Shown piece after piece: positions 47,548 to 55,166 of a stretch of 64,000 nt of DNA; position 1 is the stretch's first letter; each line of letters begins with the position of its first letter. The notes under the pieces are model-generated. The model searched no databases and was not told the origin of the DNA. It saw only the letters and a list, made by a program, of their open reading frames with translations. The stretch is from Archangium violaceum. GTDB taxonomy: Bacteria > Myxococcota > Myxococcia > Myxococcales > Myxococcaceae. A program made the translations under genes and the position numbers. The stretch covers positions 10,646,001 through 10,710,000 of the forward strand of contig NZ_CP069396.1 of the NCBI RefSeq assembly GCF_016887565.1. Reading direction: 5' to 3'.

Positions 47548-49191
47548 TCAGAGCCAGCTCGGCCCGGCCCGGCCGAGGCCCTTCAGCGCCCGCTCCGCCG
47601 CCTTCACCCCGAACCAGTTGGCCTCCTCGAAGAGGGCCATGCCGCCCAGGTCCGAGTGGGCGAAGTGCAGCGCGTCTCCCAAGCTCTCCTGGGCCGCGAG
47701 GCGCTCCGGGCCCCACATGAAACCCGGCGAGGGCCGCACCATGGCGTGCCCCCAGCGCATCACCTCCAGGCGCCGGGCCTGCTCGGCGATACCCGGGTGC
47801 GCGGCCATGAGGTCCGCCATCACCAGTCCCTCCCACTCGGCATGGCCCGCGGAGAGCACCTTCTGGCGCTCGGCCTTCACGTCCAGCCCGGCCATGGGCA
47901 GGTACCAGGTGAGCACCGTGGGCCCGCTCTCGTCCATGCGCAGCTGCTGGTGCGTGGCCACCACGTAGCCCAGGCTGCGGCTCTCGTAGAAGACGTTGTC
48001 CCACGCCAGCGGGAAGCCCCGTGAGAGGGGCGCCTCCGAGAGCGTCAGGTTCGCCACCACCCAGGGCCCGTACTGGAAGGCACCCAACCACCCGGGGCGC
48101 TTCTCCCGCCAGGGAGCCACCACGTGCGCCGCCACGAAGCGCGGGCAGGCCAGCACCACCTGCCGGGCCCGGTACGCCCGAGGCTTCCCCGTCCCCGCCT
48201 CCACCGCGTCCACCCGGCAGCCGCCCTCCACGGGCTCCACCGTGTGCACCAGCACGTCCCGCTCCACCTGCCCCGGTTGGAGCGAGGACAGCAGTTGCGC
48301 CACCAGCCGCCCGTTGCCCTCGGGCCAGCTCAGGAAGCCCTCGCTGCGCTCGCCCTTCCCGTCCTGCCGCGCGGCGAAGTACCAGATGCCCGCCCACGCG
48401 GAGACGCCCTCGGCCGTGGTGCCGTAGTCGTCCCGGCACGCGTAGTCCACCAGCCAGCGCAGCCGGGGCGAGCGGAAGCCCTCCGCCTCCATCCACCGCG
48501 CCATGCTCACCTTGTCGAGCGCCGTCCACTCGGCGTCGTCGCTGCTGAGCGCGGTGGGCACGGCGAAGGCCTTGCGCCCCTTCGCGTCCCGCGCCGCCCC
48601 GAAGGCATTCATCCGCGCCTCGAAGCGCTCCAGCTCCGCCAGGTCCTCCGGGCTCGCGCCCGCGCGCAGGTACAGGCCCTCGTACCACTCGCCCTTGTAG
48701 AAGAGGCGCTCCTCGGGCTCGCGGATGAGCAGCTCCTCGGAGAAGGTGGGGGAGCCCTGCGCGTCCACGCCCGTCACCGCGCCCATCTCACGCAGCAGCC
48801 GCACCACCGGCCCCGAGTCCACCAGCGGGGCTGGCAGGTAGTGCGCGCCCCAGGGGTACGCGGACACCTCGTTGCGCCCCGAGCGCGACGTGCCGCCCAC
48901 CTCCGAGTCCAGCTCCACCACCCGCACGTCCTTCACGCCCGCGGCCGCCAGCCGCCACGCCGCGCTCAGGCCCGCCACGCCCGCGCCCACCACCAGCACG
49001 TCCACCGCCTGGGCCTCCGTCGCGCGAGGCAGCGGGCCTCCCCGCAGCTTGTGCCCCACGTCCACCGCCCGGTCCACGATGGCCCCGGGCACCGGCTCGC
49101 GCGGACGCGTCCTCCGGCAGGCACTGGCCGCCACCGCCGAGCCGAGGAACGCGGCGACGAGTTCCCGCCGCGTCAGTTCCACCGCCGCCAC
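47548..49191 (-). CDS. FAD-dependent amine-oxidase-like protein, Tat-exported
   Basis: 547 residues. The N-terminus has a Tat-like motif and hydrophobic stretch ending in Cys (LTRRELVAAFLGSAVAASAC), so export as a lipoprotein is likely. The FAD dinucleotide fold has DVLVVGAGVAGLSAAWRLAA and VELDSEVGGTSRSG. A second flavin motif lies near the C-terminus (ALHFAHSDLGGMALFEEANW), as in amine/polyamine oxidases and NAD(P)-binding Rossmann-like oxidases. GTG at 49191 overlaps the speE-like gene by 19 bp. As the last gene of the polyamine-type operon it may oxidise the amine product, but this is inference. Confidence 0.88.
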   Translation of the reverse strand: MAAVELTRRELVAAFLGSAVAASACRRTRPREPVPGAIVDRAVDVGHKLRGGPLPRATEAQAVDVLVVGAGVAGLSAAWRLAAAGVKDVRVVELDSEVGGTSRSGRNEVSAYPWGAHYLPAPLVDSGPVVRLLREMGAVTGVDAQGSPTFSEELLIREPEERLFYKGEWYEGLYLRAGASPEDLAELERFEARMNAFGAARDAKGRKAFAVPTALSSDDAEWTALDKVSMARWMEAEGFRSPRLRWLVDYACRDDYGTTAEGVSAWAGIWYFAARQDGKGERSEGFLSWPEGNGRLVAQLLSSLQPGQVERDVLVHTVEPVEGGCRVDAVEAGTGKPRAYRARQVVLACPRFVAAHVVAPWREKRPGWLGAFQYGPWVVANLTLSEAPLSRGFPLAWDNVFYESRSLGYVVATHQQLRMDESGPTVLTWYLPMAGLDVKAERQKVLSAGHAEWEGLVMADLMAAHPGIAEQARRLEVMRWGHAMVRPSPGFMWGPERLAAQESLGDALHFAHSDLGGMALFEEANWFGVKAAERALKGLGRAGPSWL

Positions 49192-50669
49192 TCCTCCTCG
49201 TAGTAGTGGACGAGCACCTGGTTGTTGAGCCGGTTCACCTCCGCCGGCAGCGGCCCCATGTCCATGGGGAACAGGAAGAGCGAGGCGTGCGTGTCCTCGG
49301 AGAGGAAGCGCAGCCCGGGTGGCAGCGGGCGGCGCGGCAGCGTGCCCTCATGGGCCACGAGCACGTAGCCCCACTCGCCGAAGGAGGGCACCAGCGCGTG
49401 GTACGGCTGCGTCCAGAAGCCCGCGGCCGCGAGCGTGGTGTTCACGCACCAGAAGGAGCGCCGGGCATAGAGGGGCGAGGTGCTCTGGACGACGGCTACC
49501 CCGTCCGGCGAGAGCCGCTTCTTCAGCAGCCTGTAGAAGCCCGTGGTGTACAGCTTGCCCAGCGCGAAGTTGTTGGGGTCCGGGAAGTCCACCACGATGA
49601 CGTCCCAGGACTCGCCCTCGTCCCCGAGGAACTTCATCGCGTCCGTGTTGATGACGTGCAGCCGAGGGTCCGTCATCGCGTGCGCGTTGAGCTCGGCCAG
49701 CTCGCCGTACCGCGTGGCGAGCCCGGTGATGGCGGGGTCCAGGTCCACCAGGGTGAGGTTCTTCACCTCGGGGTACTTGAGGATTTCGCGCGCCGCGAGC
49801 CCGTCCCCGCCGCCGAGCACCAGCACCCGCTCCACCCGGCCCGCGCGCACCATGGCCGGGTGCACCAGCGCCTCGTGGTAGCGGTACTCGTCCACGCTGG
49901 AGAACTGCAGGTTGCCATTGAGGTACAGCGAGAAGCCCCGCTTGCCGCGCGTCAGGACGATCTTCTGGTAGGGCGAGCTCGTCGCGTGCACCACCTCGTC
50001 CGCGTAGAGGTGTTCCTCGGAGAAGTCGGTGAGCCGGTCCCCCAGGACGAAGCCCACCACGAGCAGCAGGCTGAGCAGCACCGCCTTCACCCGCAGCCGC
50101 AGCGGGTGGGCCAGCACCGGCGCCAGCAGCCACGTGCTCCACAAACCCACCAGCGCGTTGAGCAGCCCGAAGAGCAGCGAGGTGCGCACCAGGCCCAGCT
50201 TCGGCACGAAGAGCAGCGGGAAGGAGATGCTCGCGGCGAGCGCGCCCAGGTAGTCGAACGTCAGCACCTGGCTGACCAGGTCCTTGAACCGCACCTGGTC
50301 CTTGAGGATGCGCAGCAGCAGGGGAATCTCCAGCCCCACCAACGTGCCGATGGCCAGCACGCTCCCGTACAGCGCCACCCGGAAGACGTCCGTGAGGGCG
50401 AAGGTGAGGAAGAGCAGCGGCGCGCACAGGCCGCCCACCAGCGCCACCCCCAGCTCCACCTCCACGAAGCGCTGGGGCAGGCCGCGGTCGATGAAGCGCG
50501 ACAGCCAGCTGCCAATCCCCATGGCGAAGAGGTAGCCGCCAATCACCGTGGAGAACTGGGTGATGGAGTCGCCCAGGAGGTAGCTGGCGAGCGTGCCGAC
50601 GATGAGCTCGTAGATGAGCCCACATGTCGCGATGACGAGGACGGTGACGAAGAGGAGCGTCTTGTTCAA
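49173..50669 (-). CDS. speE: Membrane-fused spermidine-synthase-like aminopropyltransferase
   Basis: 498 residues. The N-terminal half has about seven membrane helices (LLFVTVLVIATCGLIYELIV, FSTVIGGYLFAMGIGSW, ...). The C-terminal half is a SpeE/PNMT-type Rossmann domain with VLVLGGGDGLAAREI, TLVDLDPAITGLA and VIVVDFPDPNN, where the D-x-x-DP matches aminopropyltransferases. It uses decarboxylated SAM, made by SpeD, which is encoded upstream in the same operon. The TTG start at 50669 is the only one that keeps the first helix. The acceptor amine is unknown and could be membrane-associated. Confidence 0.9.
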   Translation of the reverse strand: MNKTLLFVTVLVIATCGLIYELIVGTLASYLLGDSITQFSTVIGGYLFAMGIGSWLSRFIDRGLPQRFVEVELGVALVGGLCAPLLFLTFALTDVFRVALYGSVLAIGTLVGLEIPLLLRILKDQVRFKDLVSQVLTFDYLGALAASISFPLLFVPKLGLVRTSLLFGLLNALVGLWSTWLLAPVLAHPLRLRVKAVLLSLLLVVGFVLGDRLTDFSEEHLYADEVVHATSSPYQKIVLTRGKRGFSLYLNGNLQFSSVDEYRYHEALVHPAMVRAGRVERVLVLGGGDGLAAREILKYPEVKNLTLVDLDPAITGLATRYGELAELNAHAMTDPRLHVINTDAMKFLGDEGESWDVIVVDFPDPNNFALGKLYTTGFYRLLKKRLSPDGVAVVQSTSPLYARRSFWCVNTTLAAAGFWTQPYHALVPSFGEWGYVLVAHEGTLPRRPLPPGLRFLSEDTHASLFLFPMDMGPLPAEVNRLNNQVLVHYYEEEWRRWN

Positions 50670-50693
50670 GCGGGGACTGCCTGCCGCGGGACG

Positions 50694-50927
50694 TCAGCCC
50701 GAGATGGCCGCGGCCACGATGATGGCTAGGCCGATGATGAAGGAACCCATGACGATGCCGAGCGCCGTGTTCTGGTCGACCTCGATCTCCTTGTGCACGT
50801 CGAAGGGCATGATGAGCCGGAAGATGAACAGGCCCGCCACGAACACGGCCAGCCCCACCAACGAATACACGAGGCTCGCCACCAGGTTGTCCAGGCTCAC
50901 CACCACTGCCAGCACGCCGAGCGACAT
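50694..50927 (-). CDS. DUF350 small membrane protein
   Basis: 77 residues with two membrane helices (LVASLVYSLVGLAVFVAGLF and ALGIVMGSFIIGLAIIVAAA) joined by a short loop with FDVHKEIEVDQN, the DUF350 pattern (E. coli YjfL is a double-length member). ATG at 50927 overlaps the upstream 49-residue gene (TGATG) and follows a strong GGAGGGAAG. Located between the DUF4178 and speE genes. DUF350 proteins are known neighbours of polyamine/glutathionylspermidine-type enzymes and PspA-like stress proteins. Confidence 0.88.
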   Translation of the reverse strand: MSLGVLAVVVSLDNLVASLVYSLVGLAVFVAGLFIFRLIMPFDVHKEIEVDQNTALGIVMGSFIIGLAIIVAAAISG

Positions 50928-51076
50928 CACTTCCCTCCCATGAAACCGCCAGTCCAGTAACGCCCTCCGCTGCCGCGCGTGACCGCCTGGCCACGCTCGG
51001 CGCGGGTGAAGGGCTCCCAGCCGGAGAACGCCACCAGGGCGTAGAGGACGACGATGATTGCACCGAAATACTTCAT
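50927..51076 (-). CDS. 49-residue single-helix membrane peptide
   Basis: ATG at 51076 to TGA at 50927. The N-terminal half is hydrophobic (MKYFGAIIVVLYALVAFSGW) and the rest is Gly/Arg-rich, soluble and basic (GQAVTRGSGGRYWTGGFMGG). The TGA shares a base with the DUF350 ATG, and the DUF4178 gene ends 12 bp upstream, so it sits snugly inside the operon. GGAGG-like purines precede the ATG (TGAGGGAGGCAG). Short-gene filters easily miss it. The function is unknown. Confidence 0.8.
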   Translation of the reverse strand: MKYFGAIIVVLYALVAFSGWEPFTRAERGQAVTRGSGGRYWTGGFMGGK

Positions 51077-51088
51077 GGACTGCCTCCC

Positions 51089-52987
51089 TCAATCATCCGA
51101 GCCGGACCCCAGGTTGCTCTCCGCCCAGCGCGCGGACTCGAAGCTGGAGGAGCGGAAGAACGCGAACAGGGGCCCGATGAGCAGCAACACCAGGGAGACG
51201 CAGAACCAGGAGGCACGCGGGGCGTCACTGACGAGCGTCACCCGGTAGCTCTGCCCCCGCGCCGCGCCCTCGAAGAACGCCGTGGTGCGCAGCGTGTAGC
51301 GCCCCGGCTTCACCGCGGACAGGTACTCGTCCTCCTCCTTGCTGCCATCCGACCACGTGCCGTCCGAGTCCGTCCCGTAGTAGTAGCCCACCTCGTCGTA
51401 GAAGGAGATGACCTCGCCGCTCTCCTCGTTCACCAGGTCGCCCTGGACGCCGAGCCAGTTGTTGCCCACCGGTGAGAACAGCTCGGCGCGCATGTTGCCC
51501 CGCTTGTGGATTTCGAAGGGCTTGCTGAAGTGCACGGCCGAGGGTGTGCCGGATTGTGCGTCCGGATCCAACCTCACCTCCTGCACCAGCACCGTCTCCC
51601 GGGCGGCCAGCACATTGACCAGGAGGAAGATGGCGAGCAGCGCCACGCCCCAGATGCTCGTCCACTTCCACACGGGAGCGCTCGAGTGCGGGTTGGGCTG
51701 GCTGGGGGCGATGCCGTGGGGCACCGGCAGGGACTCCTTCAGCTGGAAGGCGTCCCGCACCGTCTCGGGAGGCAGGTACTCGCCGCGCGTGTACGACACC
51801 TCGTTCTCGGTGCGGTCCACGTTCACCGAATACGGCGGCGCCACGTACTCCTCGGCCTTCGCGGCCTCGCCCGCCTGGACCTCCCAGTAGAACTCGCCCA
51901 GCACGGTCTCGGTGACGGCCGTCACGGCCTGGAAGGCCCGGTAGCGCCGGCCCTCCAGGTGCGCGGCGGTGCCCTCGGCCACCGCCACGTCGCCCGCGTC
52001 CAGCGGCTCGAGGAACACCCAGTGTCCGTTGGAATTCATCAACCAGGTGAAGCCGCGCCCCCGGTTGAAGAGGAGGTACTCCTCCCACGGGTAGCGCACG
52101 CCCTCCACCGTGCACGAGCGCACCAGGAAGCCGATGCACACCCACTCGGCGCCCTTCAGCTTGCCCCGGGCACCCAGGGGAATCAGCGGCGCGTGGTCCG
52201 GCTTCTCCAACAGTTGGAGGAAGGCCAGCCGGCCCTGGCTCGCGTCCAGCAGCGCGCCACAGTAGGGGCAGGCCACGCGCTTCGTCCGGTCCGGAGCGCG
52301 CAGCTCCAGCGAGCCGTTGCAGTTGGTGCAGCGCGCCTGCTGCAGCGCCACCTTCTTCACCCTGGGCCGGAGCTGATCCGGCGGGATGCCCAGCTCCTCC
52401 AGCTTCAGCTTCCTGCCGATGAAGACCTGGGGGTCGCTCGCCCCGGTGCCGAAGTCCAACGTGACGAAGACGCCGCTGCCCCCCGTGGCGTCCACGTAGT
52501 GGCTGTCCGCGCTCGGGTCCACGTCGCTGGGGAGCTGCCCCGCGGCGGCCACCACGCGGCCGTGCCCCCGCTCCTCCACCACGAGCCGCTTGCCTCGCAG
52601 GCTGAAGCGGTGGCCGGGCGAGAAGTCCTCCAGCGACAGGCCCGCCTCGGTGCCCATGTCCGTCAGGAGGTGGAAGGCGCCCTCGGACTCGGAGAGCCAG
52701 CCAGTGCGCCCGTCGTCGAACTCCACGTACCACTCGTCCCAGGGGCCCGCGCCGTGGTCCTTCTGGAGGTGGCCCACCAGCCGGTAGCCGTCACGGCCGA
52801 TGCGGCCCTCCACGTTGAGCTGCAGGGGCGAGTCGGTGTCGACGATGGCGCCAATCTTCCCGTGCGCCTCGAGCCGCAGGCCCTTCTTCGCCACCACCGT
52901 CTGGCAGTGGCCGCACACCACCACCAGCGCGGTGCCAGCGGTGAACTCGATGGGAGCCCCACAGGAGGGACAGTTGCCCTGCGTCAC
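51089..52987 (-). CDS. DUF4178 membrane-anchored protein with two zinc ribbons
   Basis: 632 residues. A zinc ribbon (CPSCGAP ... CGHC, residues 6-28) is followed by a first DUF4178 domain (about 45-155), a second zinc ribbon (CTNCNGS ... CPYC, about 215-240) and a second DUF4178-like domain (GAEWVCIGFLVRSCTVEG, about 275-370). The protein ends in a beta-rich region and two membrane helices (about 437-455 and 592-612). GTG at 52987 overlaps the speD stop by four bases. The domain pair is known mainly from genome neighbourhoods with SpeE and DUF350. Biochemical function unknown. Confidence 0.87.
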   Translation of the reverse strand: MTQGNCPSCGAPIEFTAGTALVVVCGHCQTVVAKKGLRLEAHGKIGAIVDTDSPLQLNVEGRIGRDGYRLVGHLQKDHGAGPWDEWYVEFDDGRTGWLSESEGAFHLLTDMGTEAGLSLEDFSPGHRFSLRGKRLVVEERGHGRVVAAAGQLPSDVDPSADSHYVDATGGSGVFVTLDFGTGASDPQVFIGRKLKLEELGIPPDQLRPRVKKVALQQARCTNCNGSLELRAPDRTKRVACPYCGALLDASQGRLAFLQLLEKPDHAPLIPLGARGKLKGAEWVCIGFLVRSCTVEGVRYPWEEYLLFNRGRGFTWLMNSNGHWVFLEPLDAGDVAVAEGTAAHLEGRRYRAFQAVTAVTETVLGEFYWEVQAGEAAKAEEYVAPPYSVNVDRTENEVSYTRGEYLPPETVRDAFQLKESLPVPHGIAPSQPNPHSSAPVWKWTSIWGVALLAIFLLVNVLAARETVLVQEVRLDPDAQSGTPSAVHFSKPFEIHKRGNMRAELFSPVGNNWLGVQGDLVNEESGEVISFYDEVGYYYGTDSDGTWSDGSKEEDEYLSAVKPGRYTLRTTAFFEGAARGQSYRVTLVSDAPRASWFCVSLVLLLIGPLFAFFRSSSFESARWAESNLGSGSDD

Positions 52988-53361
52988 GCCTCCACCCCCC
53001 GAGGCAGCTCACGGACGCGGCAGGAGGCCGCGCCCAGGTGCCGCGCCAGCAGCGCCTCGAAGTCCGGGCGCGAGCGGGGGCGGCAGCAGTAGACGTTGAG
53101 CGCGGCGAAACCGTGCTCCGGAAAGGTGTGGACGGCCAGGTGGCTCTCCGCGAGCAGCGCGAGCCCGGTGACACCGCCCGGCTCGGGGAAGACGTGCCAC
53201 TGCGGCTGGCCCACCACCTTCAGCTCCAGCAGCACGATGAGCTCCTCGAAAAGGGCCGCGAGCGCACGCGCATCCTTCAGGCGCTCCGCCAGGCACCCGC
53301 TCGCATCCACCAGCCACTCCTGTCCGGTCGTCAGCGTCCTTCCTCCGCGTGGAACACCCAC
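52984..53361 (-). CDS. speD: S-adenosylmethionine decarboxylase proenzyme (SpeD type)
   Basis: 125 residues, the length of bacterial class 1B AdoMetDC. The self-cleavage site LLAESHLAVHTFPEHG generates the pyruvoyl group from Ser, and the Cys-containing GFAALNVYCC follows. The product, decarboxylated SAM, is the aminopropyl donor for the SpeE-like enzyme in the same operon. GTG at 53361 is the likely start, as no ATG is available, though its ribosome-binding site is weak. First gene of a six-gene operon with overlapping or near-touching ends, divergent from the alpha/beta hydrolase with 75 bp between. Confidence 0.92.
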   Translation of the reverse strand: MGVPRGGRTLTTGQEWLVDASGCLAERLKDARALAALFEELIVLLELKVVGQPQWHVFPEPGGVTGLALLAESHLAVHTFPEHGFAALNVYCCRPRSRPDFEALLARHLGAASCRVRELPRGVEA

Positions 53362-53436
53362 CTTCTACCACGGCCTCTCCTCCGGGTGGCCACCCTGGGG
53401 AAAGGAAGGGCCCGGCCCTGATACGATCCGGGCCGT

Positions 53437-54468
53437 ATGCCTCGGAAGGACCTCGTTCCCGTCGCCCCCCCTCCCCCACCCGAGGGGGAGAACTCCGCTC
53501 CCAACACCCTCCGGACGCCCGAGACGGGCGCGGTGGCCAGACTGCTGCGCTCGCTGCGCGGACTGCCCGAGGCCCGGCGCGAGTACGGCCCGGGCAGCAT
53601 GGGACTGGCCGGCTGGTTCAAGGCGGAGACGGCGCCGCCCACGGACGTGACGGCCCGCTTCCGCGAGGTGTACCAGCGCGTGCGCGAGGACGAGCCGGTG
53701 CTGCCGGACGAGGCGAAGCGCCACCTGTACCTGCTGGTGAAGGGGATGCTGGGGGACGAGGTACCGAGCTACCTGGAGGACAACCAGCGGCGCCTGGAGA
53801 AGCGGGGCCTGGAGACGCGCGAGGTGGCGGTGGACACCGAGGGGCGGCTCACGGCCAACGTGGAGGTGGTGCGCGACGCGCTGCTGGACGCCATCCACTT
53901 CGGCCGCACGGTGGTGCTGGTGGGACACAGCAAGGGGGGAGTGGAGGCGATGAGCACGCTGTCGCTCCATCCGGAGCTGCGCCGGCACGTCCGGGCGATG
54001 GTGGCGCTGCAGGCGCCCTTTGGAGGCTCGGTCATCGCCAACGACCTGGTGGCGACGCCGTCGCTGCGGCGGCTGCTGGACGTGGCGTTTCCCTCGCTCT
54101 TCCAGGGGGACGCGGCCTCGGTGGAGGACCTGTCGTACGCGAAGCGGATGGAGTTCGTGCGGCGCCACCCCTACCCGGCGGACGTGCCCACGGTGGCGCT
54201 GGCGACGTCGAGGCTGTCGCGGCGCTCGTTGATGAGGCCGCTGTGCGCCTACGTGAACGAGCGCTACGGCTGGGCGTGCGACGGGCTGGTGAACGCGGTG
54301 GACGCGGAGGTGCCGGGCTCGCGCGTGGTGCGGCTGGACGACATGGACCACGCCGAGGCCGCCCTCACGGGCCTGCCCGGCTTCTCCAACTACTACCCGG
54401 GCGACATCACCGAGACGATGGTGGCCCTCGCGCTGGAGTCGCCGTCACGAGGGCTACAGCAGGGGTGA
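53437..54468 (+). CDS. Alpha/beta hydrolase (lipase-like)
   Basis: 343 residues, soluble. The nucleophile elbow is VVLVGHSKGGVEAMS. A His/Asp-containing region near the C-terminus (DDMDHAEAAL) may hold the rest of the triad. The N-terminal 90 residues are helical and not typical of the family. The upstream gap to speD is only 75 bp, so the promoters face each other. Its stop lies inside the convergent SitI3-like gene (15-bp overlap). Substrate unknown. Confidence 0.85.
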   Translation: MPRKDLVPVAPPPPPEGENSAPNTLRTPETGAVARLLRSLRGLPEARREYGPGSMGLAGWFKAETAPPTDVTARFREVYQRVREDEPVLPDEAKRHLYLLVKGMLGDEVPSYLEDNQRRLEKRGLETREVAVDTEGRLTANVEVVRDALLDAIHFGRTVVLVGHSKGGVEAMSTLSLHPELRRHVRAMVALQAPFGGSVIANDLVATPSLRRLLDVAFPSLFQGDAASVEDLSYAKRMEFVRRHPYPADVPTVALATSRLSRRSLMRPLCAYVNERYGWACDGLVNAVDAEVPGSRVVRLDDMDHAEAALTGLPGFSNYYPGDITETMVALALESPSRGLQQG

Positions 54469-54909
54469 GGGCAGGGAGCGCTTCTCGTGAGGGAGACGGA
54501 TTTCGTTCTCCAGTTGGAGTCCGTCCGTCCAGTTCCCAGCGTCGGCGTTCAACACCAACTGTCCCGCGATTCTTTGCAGGGTGATGTGCTCTCCGTTGAA
54601 GAGAAGGACTCCGTCCCGACCTTGTTCCAGCAGGAGCATCGTCGCGCGCAACATGAGTCGATAGCCTTCCTCATACGCGCCTTCGCTGGTGGAGAGACGG
54701 AATCCCACGGACAGATCGGGACTGAAATGGAACCCTTCCTGGATGATCGACTTCCCATCCAGAGAAGGCCTGATTGCGCTGACCCATAGAGAAGGCCCGA
54801 TCAGGTGTTTGTCATCACCCCACTTCAAGCCGAACCGATCCGCCAGGAGATTCAGGGCCTGTTCGGGGCTCAAGTCGGTTGAGATTTCCAAGCTGTTGTC
54901 CAGCCCCAT
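54454..54909 (-). CDS. SitI3-like immunity protein, orphan
   Basis: 151 residues, no signal peptide. MGLDNSLEISTDLSPEQALN, QEGFHFSPDLSVGFRL, MLRATMLLLEQGRDGVLLFN and GQLVLNADAGNW match my recollection of the SitI3 immunity family (myxobacterial kin discrimination). No intact toxin gene is adjacent, only a possible leader remnant upstream (55031-55078). GC content is lower than in the neighbours. It may protect against SitA3-type toxins from relatives. Convergent overlap of 15 bp with the hydrolase gene. Confidence 0.75.
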   Translation of the reverse strand: MGLDNSLEISTDLSPEQALNLLADRFGLKWGDDKHLIGPSLWVSAIRPSLDGKSIIQEGFHFSPDLSVGFRLSTSEGAYEEGYRLMLRATMLLLEQGRDGVLLFNGEHITLQRIAGQLVLNADAGNWTDGLQLENEIRLPHEKRSLPSPLL

Positions 54910-55030
54910 GCATTCCCTGTTTCGTCATGGAAAGAGTGGAACGACCCTGCCCGCCTTGATGCCAAGGACTTTTTCCAGTCCTGGGATTGACCAATCCGCA
55001 GGTACACATCCTGACGCCAGGACTCGAACA

Positions 55031-55078
55031 TCAACCAACGAGAAGCACCAGCACCACGGCCGTCCAGGTCAGCCTCAC
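55031..55078 (-). pseudogene. Possible decayed toxin lipoprotein leader upstream of the orphan immunity gene
   Basis: A GTG at 55078 with a very good AGGAGAAG ribosome-binding site opens a 15-codon frame, MRLTWTAVVLVLLVG, then TGA. The next in-frame codon is TGT (Cys), so the peptide looks like a lipoprotein signal peptide (lipobox LLVG-C) interrupted by one extra stop codon. No toxin body follows. The immunity gene starts about 120 bp on. A speculative reading of a very short sequence. Confidence 0.3.
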
Positions 55079-55123
55079 GAAAGCTTCTCCTGGTCCCGAC
55101 CGACGCAACTCGAAGAGACCCCA

Positions 55124-55157
55124 CCGACCCGCTCGTCGCCGTCAACGAGCGGGTCGG
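55124..55157 (-). terminator. Strong hairpin after the lipase-CHAT gene
   Basis: CCGACCCGCTCGT and ACGAGCGGGTCGG form a perfect 13-bp stem with an 8-nt loop, beginning 10 bp beyond the stop of the minus-strand gene at 55167. No long U-tract is present, so termination strength is uncertain. It also separates that transcript from the immunity gene. Confidence 0.6.
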
Positions 55158-55166
55158 AGTCCAACC

